From NCBI GenBank assembly GCA_010015745.1, contig ML978449.1:1-12052 (forward strand): DNA of 12,052 bases, given 5' to 3'. The position numbers were made by a program, and so were the translations under genes. Numbering within the stretch: position 1 is the stretch's first letter; the number at the start of each line of letters is the position of its first letter. The notes beneath the pieces were generated by a model. It was not told the DNA's origin. It did no database searches and was given only the letters and a program-made list of their open reading frames with translations. This DNA comes from Setomelanomma holmii. Its lineage: Eukaryota > Ascomycota > Dothideomycetes > Pleosporales > Phaeosphaeriaceae. Below are positions 1 through 6,931 of the stretch, one piece after another.

Positions 1-914
1 TGTAAGCAGTTGGGAGTAGGAGATATAGTGGATGTAAGGGTGTATTGTGTGGTGTAGTTGTTGTGTTAAGTGTTGTGGACTGAGATGTCCGTAGCCTAAG
101 CTTATATACATGAAGTGGTGGGCTGATTGGCTGGTGGATGATCCACGTGACCATGCAAGGTGCCCTGGGCTTACACATTCTGGGAGCGTTTGGTTTCTGG
201 ACCAAAGGTCAGTACACATCAGAAATACAAGAAAGGAAGTGCGCTTACAAGCCTTGAATGCATTCAGTCGTGACACCGTATGCCTTGCTTAACTTGATTG
301 GATCAATGAACGCAGGATACAGGCTGAACTGCGATGCTCCGAGCCTTCCAAATGCCAAAAGGCCGAGCCACACATTCGAAAGCATGACGAATGATTGGAG
401 AAAAGAGCGAGTGTATTGGTTGACTTTTCAATGTTCTAAGAGCAAGAAAGCGGGAAGTCGTGGTGTCGATGCAAGTATGGCATTCTCGAGATTTAGGCCA
501 CCCAGATATACTCACCTTCCTCACTTGTAAGATCAATTCATAACAGGGCCGCAGACTATCTTCGCCCTGCTGCATGATGAAATTTATTCACGGGATAATT
601 GCCTAAACCACCCACGGTTGTTTAAAAATGGGGCCACAAACTTGGCTTAAATAGGCTGCGGCACGGCACGGCGCGGTCTAGCATGGTTCACGGGCTGACG
701 TAAGCAATCCATCGTCCGTACAATCAATCTATTTCCACGCCGCATGCTTGGCCCCTGAAGATCATCTGGGATAAGCTTTCGCCTTGAGTTTTTCCAAGGC
801 GGCTTGTGGCTACCACACTATTTGAGGTAAGGCCACAGCACCACTGTCTTGCTACCTTCAACGCAAGAGCTCCTCTCCCTCTTCATTCTTTCATTGGCTT
901 CTAAGCTCATCGCA
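1..914. other. Upstream intergenic region, no supportable gene
   Basis: No reading frame here shows a recognisable domain, and the longest open stretches (about 90 codons at 258-530 on + and 303-575 on -) overlap each other antisense and look like chance. Positions 1-90 are strongly G/T-biased (repeated TGTTG, GTGTGG), which on the other strand would be CA-rich leader-like sequence, possibly of a gene to the left of the window. A TTAAATA box lies at 647-653, followed by a short GC-rich CGGCACGGCACGG repeat. The rest is probably the promoter of the chitinase gene, but no specific factor site can be named. Confidence 0.6.
870..914 (+). promoter_or_regulatory. Pyrimidine-rich leader before the chitinase start
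   Basis: Positions 870-902 are almost entirely C and T (CTCCTCTCCCTCTTC and onward), interrupted by one ATTGG. Such CT tracts often sit next to transcription start sites in filamentous fungi. The tract ends about 12 nt before the ATG at 915, which supports 915 as the start region of the chitinase gene. Transcript data would be needed to place the real 5' end. Confidence 0.4.
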
Positions 915-990
915 ATGAGAGACCAGTATCCTGTCACTTATTGTCATTTTGGCATTTGGCATTATTCTTTCAGCGACTGTAACTTTCGCA
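915..990 (+). other. Signal peptide region with an apparent +1 frameshift
   Basis: The only nearby ATG (915-917) is in a frame that hits TAA at about 1014. The hydrophobic signal sequence (ILSLIVILAFG and onward, from 928) is in another frame that stays open into the chitin-binding module but has a TGA at 916-918 and no ATG. The two frames differ by one base within 915-930. This could be a real mutation, an assembly error, or a 5' intron. One alternative model starts at ATG 683 and splices from GT at 700 to AG at 926, restoring frame, but that intron would be 227 nt against 48-76 nt for the others and would remove the CT-rich leader. Confidence 0.6.
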
Positions 991-3900
991 ATTCCTTCAC
1001 ATCTTGGCGCACATAAACATATCCATCCCGTGCACTTGCTCTCCGAGCCAAGATTGCTCCAAACTCGCGATAGAAATGGTCTTCCTACAGGCACCTGCAA
1101 TGCGCAGACAGAATGCCCCATTGCCGCATGCTGCGGTACGAACGGATTGTGCGGCTATTCGCCTTCGGAATGTGGCCAAGGAAACTGTACTTCAAAGTGC
1201 ACATCCAAAGCTGAGTGCGGTCAGTACGGAGTGGCTGGAAAGCAGAACTGCCCTTTGAACGTGTGTTGCTCCAAGTTTGGGTATGTTTGATCCGTTGGCT
1301 CGCGAGCCTTCACTAATTGCGCCATTAGGTTCTGCGGTTCAACCGACGACTTTTGCGCTGTAAGTGCTGGGTGCCAACAGGGCTTCGGCGGCTGTGGACC
1401 ACCACAACGGCCTTCATGTGGAGGTGGCACCAGCGCAAACAAGCGTACAGTTGGCTATTATGAAGCATGGTCCAATACGCGCAAATGCTCCAGTGTCGCA
1501 CCTGAAGATCTAAATCTCAATGGTTTCACGCATATCAATTTTGCATTCGCCTTCTTCGATCCATCATCATTTCAGATTGCTCCAATGGACGGCAAGACCG
1601 GGGTGCTATACAACCGATTCACTGGCTTGAAGAGCACCAATCAAGGTCTAAAGACATACATCTCCGTTGGTGGCTGGTCGTTTACTGACCCTGGCCCTAC
1701 AAGGACCGCATTCAGCACTATGGCTAGTTCCAGTGGAAACCGAGCCAAGTTCGTCAGCGGTCTGATGAGCTTTATGAACGAATACGGCTTCGACGGTGTA
1801 GATCTTGACTGGGAGTATCCCCAAGCCGATGACCGCGGTGGTGCTCAGGGTGACAAGGACAATTATGTAGCGCTCGTGGCACAGATGCGCGCCGCTTTCG
1901 GGTCAAAGTATGGCATAACGGTCACGCTGCCCACTTCGTATTGGTATCTGCAACACTTTGACCTCAAGGGTTTGCAGCCCAATGTGGACTGGTTCAATCT
2001 GATGAGCTACGACTGTAAGTCCTACAACACCGCGTCGAGCTCATGCCAGCTGATTGATATCTTCTGTTTCAGTGCATGGTATCTGGGATGCCCAGTCTAA
2101 AGCGATAGGTCCCTATATTGCACCACACACCAACATCACCGAGATAGACCTTGGCTTGGATCTGCTATGGCGAGCTGGCGTGGATCCAAAAAACGTCGTG
2201 CTCGGCCAAGGCTGGGTAAGTGGACTCCTCTGTTTGTGCCTGTGGCCTCATGAGCTCATGCAAACTAGTATGGGCGAAGCTTTACGCTCAAGGACTCGTC
2301 CTGTAACATCCCGAATGGAATCTGCCAGTTCAGTGGTGGCGCCAACCCTGGGCCTTGTTCGAACGCAGCCGGCATCCTGGAGTGAGTCTTTCGAGACGTG
2401 CCCTTTTCCAGATATATTCTAATGACATCTTCAGCCTCCAAGAGATCAAGGACATCGTGTCCAAAAACAACCTCAAGCCAACCTGGGATAAGGTAGCCGG
2501 CGTCAAGTGGATCAATTGGGACAGTAACCAATGGGTCAGCTACGACGACGATGACACCTTCCAGCAAAAGCGTGATTTCGCAAACAAGCGCTGCCTTGGA
2601 GGGACCATGGTGTGGGCTATGGATCAGGTCGACCAAAAGGCAGACAACGGTCTTGCGCCGGCTCCGGGCGTGACGACTTCGGACCAGGAAGACGCGAAAC
2701 AAAAGAGTGGAGATTTGGCAGCTGGAATCTCGTGCTACACCACCGACTGCAATGTGGCGTGCATGAAGAGCACAAACCAAGTAGCGCAGATGAATGGGCA
2801 ACCGGGCCAGCTGTCTACAAACGACCGCTGCGCAAAGGGACAGTACCGCAATTTATGCTGCGCGAGCGGGACCACCATGGGAAAATGTCAATGGTAAAGT
2901 TGGCCGACCACGTTCGCGCATTTGCAATGCTAACGTTTGAGTAGGAGAGGCTATCGTGGTGTCGGCCTCTCGTGCATGGGTGGCTGCGCCGACGGTGAAA
3001 CGGAAATAGTAAAAGACACCAACAACCATGTCAAGAAGAAGGACCAAGACTGCGCCGGAGGTCTTCAAAGCTTTTGCTGCAAGGGATTCAAACCAGCCCC
3101 GAATGTCGGGGACCTTGGCAAGATGGCGGCCGATGCTGCCAAGGCGGCGGCGGCGGCCGCAGCCGAGCAAGCCGCATTAGACGTTGCCGCGAAGGCGTTC
3201 TGCCGAGTCGCTGTACCCGCGCTCCTAGCGCCACTTGAACTGCTTGAAGATCTGATTCCCATAGTGGGAGAGATTCTCGACATTGCCGAGATTGCCGCGA
3301 CGCCGGCATTGATCCAGGTGTGCGTGAAGGGCGTGGAGAAAGAAGGTAAGGCCGAGTTCAAGGTGTTTGGCAAAAAGCACACTATCTCCGTAAGTATCTC
3401 CGTTCCGAGAGGATGAACACGTGATAGCACGTAACATGGAGCGATATGAGCTAAGTTTAGTGCAGATGAACAGCGGAAAGCCCAGCGAGACGCGAGCCCC
3501 CGAGTCCAAGCACACATCTGCAAAGACAAGCAGCGACAGCTGGACGAGCTGTTCGTCCAAAGCCGCGCCTCGAGCTGATGAGCCGCGGCCGAAGCGTCAA
3601 TGCCGCAGACCGGAGAAACATATCGTTCGGACAATAGCCCTGGAAGATGTCGATACAAATACCAAGGACGTGAATCTGGACTGCGCAAATAATCCACAGC
3701 CGTGTCTGCATTACAGATCGGTCATCCAACACAATCCAGCCACAGCTTATGCCGTCAATACTTGCCCATATCTGGGTGCAGTGGCCGGACGGGGCCCCGA
3801 TCTAGCAGCCAAGACAGACTGGGAAGGCCAACACCCGAAAAACAAATGGCGCTCTGCGGTCTCTGACGGGGGTTTGATACCCGATCGGAGACCGGGCCAT

Positions 3901-4644
3901 CAGCTGAAAGGCTGCGAAGCCGACGAGTGGCCACCGTACAAGCTGTACCACGAGGTTGATGGCTACAACAGAGTAATTGATCCAGCATTCGCCCATCGTG
4001 CCGCAATCAACAAACCGCAGTTCATACGATATCTCGATGGCACCGAAAATGGCAATGTCGGTAATATCTGGCGTTGCAAGGAGATTCCACAACGCCATAG
4101 CACAAGATCAGTCGAACACTCGAATATAGGACCCGATGGGACGACGACCTTCTTCACTGACTGGACTGGCGTATACACACGAACCGCATACCGTATCAAC
4201 CCTGTTGTAGCAGATGTAAACGGTGATGACGGCATCAGCGCAAACGATTGCTATCCGAGAGGTGTTGATAACGACAACCGATACCAGGGCTACGCGTTAC
4301 TTAATGATGACCCATGGTACGATACGAGAGACAAGGGCTATCAAGCTGGATATAAAAGGGATCCCGTCAACGCCAAGCGCAACTGGCTTGATCCTGAGGA
4401 CATCGTTTTCGTGGCAGACAATTCGAGCCGCAGGATCACCGACGAGGAGTACGAGGAGCTACAACACAGGTTGGGCTTTGCAAAATGTTCCAGTGGCGAC
4501 TGCAATGGCGATGACGCGATGGAAGGCCCTGTCCTAATTCCTACAACGCTGACAGCAGAGGGGATGCAGCCTACGGGGACTGTTCCAATGCCGCAGGATA
4601 GCACGGGTGACGCTAAGCTACCACGAGAAACTCAGAGCTTTTGA
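915..4644 (+). CDS. Secreted killer-toxin-like GH18 chitinase with chitin-binding modules and C-terminal extension
   Basis: Seven exons: 915-1280, 1329-2014, 2073-2215, 2269-2381, 2435-2893, 2945-3389, 3466-4644. Introns are 48-76 nt with GT..AG ends; from 928 on, the exon lengths add to a whole number of codons. The product (about 1,130 residues) should hydrolyse chitin outside the cell. In order: a hydrophobic signal peptide ending near TFA; two cysteine-rich chitin-binding type 1-like modules (about 55-155, the second with CCSKFGFCG across intron 1); GH18 domain (about 160-500) with SVGGW, catalytic DGVDLDWEYP (Glu codon 1813-1815), MSYD (2002-2013) and a C-terminal Trp (2613-2615); a Cys-rich module (about 530-640); an Ala-rich helix and hydrophobic segment (about 645-717); Lys-Arg at 3592-3597; and a C-terminal domain. 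GH18 residues look functional. Oddity: a one-base frameshift between 915 and 928. Family assignment is firm; the C-terminal function is unknown. Confidence 0.9.
3466..4641 (+). other. C-terminal domain of the chitinase, after a dibasic site
   Basis: Exon 7 encodes about 392 residues and is joined by a phase-0 intron (3390-3465); the AG at 3460 would give a stop within three codons, so 3465 is the acceptor. The first 45 residues are a Ser/Thr/Lys-rich linker ending in PRPKRQC, with Lys-Arg codons at 3592-3597 suitable for a Kex2-like protease. Then come a Cys-rich region, a CEADEWPP motif (3913-3936), a DVNGDDGI acidic loop (4213-4236) resembling a calcium loop, and a second DCNGDD (4498-4515). 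No stops. The CEADEWPP patch is loosely like the C-DE-P core of NucA/NucB-type nucleases, but I would not assign that from one motif. Confidence 0.65.
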
Positions 4645-4808
4645 TGGTATTCATCTCTTGCTGTGTATCTTTCAGGATAAATAGCACAATACCTATAGAT
4701 TCGGTTCGCTTGCTAGCTTTCGTAGTACTTCTCCCTGTAACATGCTCTATAACGATTTTCGCCAACGTGCGATCGATACAGTACTAGCGCGCAGTCAGGG
4801 TCCACCAA

Positions 4809-4937
4809 GGTATCCCATGGTCCATCACCTTATGCCCCGAGCTAACCTGAGCATCCTGATTGGTCAGAGTGGTCTGGTCTAAGCGTCCCGGTTGGTCAGA
4901 ACAACTTGGGGCATAAGGTGGCAGACCGTGGGATAAG
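4809..4937. repeat. Imperfect inverted repeat with 33-nt arms (MITE-like or hairpin)
   Basis: Left arm 4809-4841 and right arm 4905-4937 pair at 26 of 33 positions. The inner 13 nt (CACCTTATGCCCC against GGGGCATAAGGTG) are perfect, and TATCCCA/TGGGATA is perfect further out. The 63-nt loop holds two direct copies of TTGGTCAGA (4860-4868 and 4892-4900). No target-site duplication could be defined, so whether this is a miniature inverted-repeat element or a hairpin native to this promoter is open. Confidence 0.7.
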
Positions 4938-4999
4938 TTTTGTGGCATTGCAATGCAGAGCATTATTATTGACACCACTCCCGACAAGGTGCGGTTAAA

Positions 5000-5138
5000 C
5001 CAATCACATCAGGCCCCGAGCGAGGCGCCCAGGCGGCAATCAAAGCTTGGCATAAGCGCCCGACGAACAGGTGCTTAAATTGACACGGCCCAACCTCCCA
5101 TGCGAGTGAGTTGCGCACCTGCAACACCCAACAACACA
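5000..5138 (+). promoter_or_regulatory. Probable promoter and leader of the 252-residue gene
   Basis: A CCAAT box lies at 5000-5004, about 135 nt before the chosen ATG, with TTAAAT about 60 nt before it. The start context is ACACAATGTCG, with A at -3. An in-frame ATG at 5100 has a poorer context (CCCATGCG), so 5139 was preferred. This is prediction from spacing and consensus only. Confidence 0.3.
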
Positions 5139-6038
5139 ATGTCGACATCCTTCTCAAGTCAAGCCTTGGCAACATCCGACCTACAGACCGAGGTGGCTAC
5201 TGCACTACGGGATTTCTATAGCTTCCTTGCTCGACTTCCATGGCTTGAGCCATCCGACGTCTTGGAACCGCCAGCGCAAGGCTGGCCTAACATCAGCAGC
5301 GATAATTTCGCCCCGCTGCACAAGAACAGCGCAGTAATTAAACTACTTAAGCATTTACCGTATCTTCGCATGGACGGCCCATTCGAGACATGTACCTTAG
5401 TCTGGTCGACTTATCCGTGCGATTACCGGCGCGACTATTTCCAGAAAGTAATGCCTGGGATTAATTGCTGGGAAATACCGGATACGAGCCAGCGCGACTA
5501 TAGTTTTCCGGATTGGGTTGTTCCCCTTACGTATGGGAAAGTACATGGGCAGTATGTTATGCTCGACACTACAGATGGTACACACAAACTTCCCTTAGCC
5601 AAAACTTGCTTTCTTGTGTGTCCCTTGATAACTGACCTTTTTTTGGTCTACAATTAGGCACAGCGATGCGCTACCAAGTGCAGACGCTCCACGATCCAGT
5701 CTTTGAAGCCGATGACCCCCGAGCCTGGCGCAATGAGTGTGCAAACCCCGGAAGCACTGCGCGTCTCAGCGATATACTCAACGAGTGGAAGGATGATTAT
5801 GCGCAGCTGCGTTTGATCGGCCAGACCAACGGTAACGGACCAGTGCATGCCGAAACTTCTGGCGAGGAGTATAAGGTTCGAATAGACTTCTACCCCTTTC
5901 GATGGATAGCAGATTGACTTACCTTTTTTTTTTCAGGAACTGCGGGCGCTGATGCTGAGTCATGGGTGGCCTAATAACTTTGATCGTGAGACCTGTAGGA
6001 ATGCTATGCTAGAGCGGGATCAGGAGAGGTTAAAATAA
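5139..6038 (+). CDS. Conserved-looking fungal hypothetical protein, 252 residues, no signal peptide
   Basis: Three exons: 5139-5577, 5658-5875, 5937-6038, giving 252 codons plus TAA. Intron 1 (80 nt, GTACAC..TTAG) is phase 1. Intron 2 (61 nt) has an unusual GTTCGA donor but a strong T10-CAG acceptor and is phase 0; without it the frame stops at 5917. The protein begins with a helical region (EVATALRDFYSFLARLPW), then GWPNIS, a Leu-rich helix (VIKLLKHLPYLR), YPCDYRRDYFQ, and a strand-rich PDWVVPLTYGKVHGQYVMLDTTDG stretch cut here at its intron-1 end, followed by a charged helical tail. There is no signal peptide or membrane segment, so it is probably cytosolic or nuclear. I do not recognise the family for certain; the VPLTYGKVHGQYVMLDTT part is loosely like SMI1/KNR4 (SUKH) proteins. 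It lies 0.5 kb downstream of the chitinase on the same strand. The C-terminus may have been shortened recently. Confidence 0.75.
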
Positions 6039-6118
6039 CAATCTAATGAGCTCAGGAACTGACAGCTAGCTCAGAACACATGACCGCGATGTTAAAGAAG
6101 TTTGCCGATTACTCCTAG
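6039..6118 (+). pseudogene. Possible decayed C-terminal tail of the preceding gene
   Basis: Directly after the TAA at 6036-6038 the same frame continues with QSNELRN, a TGA (6060-6062), QLAQNT and another TGA (6081-6083). The overlapping frame from ATG 6080 then gives MTAMLKKFADYS before TAG (6116-6118). The composition (Gln/Asn/Glu/Lys/Leu, no Pro) continues the helical, charged end of the upstream protein. This suggests the protein was once longer, with the end lost through stops and a frameshift. It is weak evidence without homologues. Confidence 0.35.
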
Positions 6119-6269
6119 ATACATGCGTAATTCGATGACAGTCCTAGCTAAATTTGTTAGCTGAATCAGCCTCTAGTTAATGTTACATATAGTTTCTCCC
6201 ACGTAATGACAGGAGGCGCGAAAATACGCTGTCTGTTATGTCGCTTATAAAATGTCAAGGTGACCTTAC

Positions 6270-6749
6270 CTACTTGAACGTGACCGGATTTCCCTCCCCA
6301 AACCCATACTCCTCCGCAAACCCCCTCGCCCCTTCCTTCCTCTCTAGCCACGTCGTCCTCCTCCTTGCCCTAACACACAGATTCATCGGCCTGATCAACT
6401 GAAACTGCGGATCATACGTCGCCGCCGCCACCGCCTACCCCCTCTCCTCCCCGCTAAACTCATACCGATAAACAAGCTCCGGAAACAACACTTGCGCCTC
6501 TCCCAATGCAAAGTTGAAGTCTATACAATTCCGTGGTCCCGTGGCAAACGGTATGTAACTATTCCTCGGCCAGTTGGCGGCTTCCTCGGTGCCCCAGCGA
6601 TCAGGATTGAAGCGCTCTGGATTACTCCAGATCGACGGATTGTTGTGTATCGCATGTAATGCACATATGACTGCTGAGCCCGCCAGGAGCTTGAATCCTC
6701 CGGGAATGATACAATCTACTCTGATACCGCTTTTAAGTATGGCAGGCCG
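6270..6749 (-). pseudogene. Cytochrome P450 C-terminal fragment, truncated and with an internal stop
   Basis: Reading leftward from 6749, one frame gives GIRVDCIIPGGF, then PERFNPDRWG and the heme-thiolate loop PFATGPRNCIDFNFALGEA (Cys codon 6525-6527), followed by a typical P450 C-terminal strand region to TAG at 6270-6272. That is about 160 codons, roughly the last third of a fungal P450 of about 500 residues; helix I and the ExxR of helix K are missing. An in-frame TAG lies at 6435-6437, after the Cys loop. The usual FxxGxRxCxG signature has Asp in place of the last Gly. The frame is closed by TAG at 6750-6752, 28 nt from the hAT end. The substrate cannot be told from this fragment. Confidence 0.85.
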
Positions 6750-6780
6750 CTAGTTCTACCGGTAGTGCTTATCTCTACGC

Positions 6781-6800
6781 CAGACTTTCCAACAAGCAAG
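6781..6800 (+). repeat. Left terminal inverted repeat of the hAT element
   Basis: CAGACTTTCCAACAAGCAAG is the exact reverse complement of 9826-9845. It begins with CAG, common for hAT ends. Confidence 0.95.
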
Positions 6801-6913
6801 TCAAGTCAAGCCGGCCGGCTGGCTCGAGTGGAGCTTGATGAGATGGTGAGCAGCTTGACTTGATCACATTATCAAGCTGAGATAGGTGGCTTGCTTGCTT
6901 GAGGCTTGACTTG
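6797..6913. repeat. Left subterminal motif array of the hAT element
   Basis: The 9-mer CAAGTCAAG or its complement CTTGACTTG occurs at 6797-6805, 6802-6810 (overlapping), 6854-6862 and 6905-6913, with further TGCTTGCTTG and GCTTGA half-copies between. In studied hAT elements such subterminal repeats bind the transposase; that role is inferred here. Confidence 0.8.
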
Positions 6914-6931
6914 ATAGCTTGTTAACCTATA

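Larger units (their letters stand above)
4645..5138. other. Intergenic region between the chitinase and the 252-residue gene
   Basis: There is no supportable coding sequence here. It contains the 3' flank of the chitinase gene (A/T-rich to about 4760), an imperfect inverted repeat (4809-4937), and the presumed promoter of the next gene, including a CCAAT box at 5000-5004 and a weak TTAAAT at about 5076. No clear AATAAA polyadenylation signal is seen. Confidence 0.6.

Noticed and set aside
258..575. Overlapping 90-codon frames on both strands upstream of the chitinase
   Set aside because: No motif, no splice logic and mutual antisense overlap; most likely chance.
2265..2801. A 178-codon open frame on the minus strand within the chitinase gene
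   Set aside because: It lies antisense to exons with clear GH18 motifs and crosses an intron; no recognisable domain. It is a shadow of the coding bias on the plus strand.
3065..3697. A 210-codon minus-strand open frame rich in Ala and Ser
   Set aside because: It is antisense to the Ala-rich part of the chitinase (GCC/GCG codons read as GGC/CGC), so its length comes from composition.
3421..4644. Treating the last exon as a separate gene starting near 3421
   Set aside because: A 76-nt intron (3390-3465) with good donor, branch-like CTAAG and AG joins it in phase to the preceding exon, the domain order fits killer-type chitinases, and no promoter gap exists.
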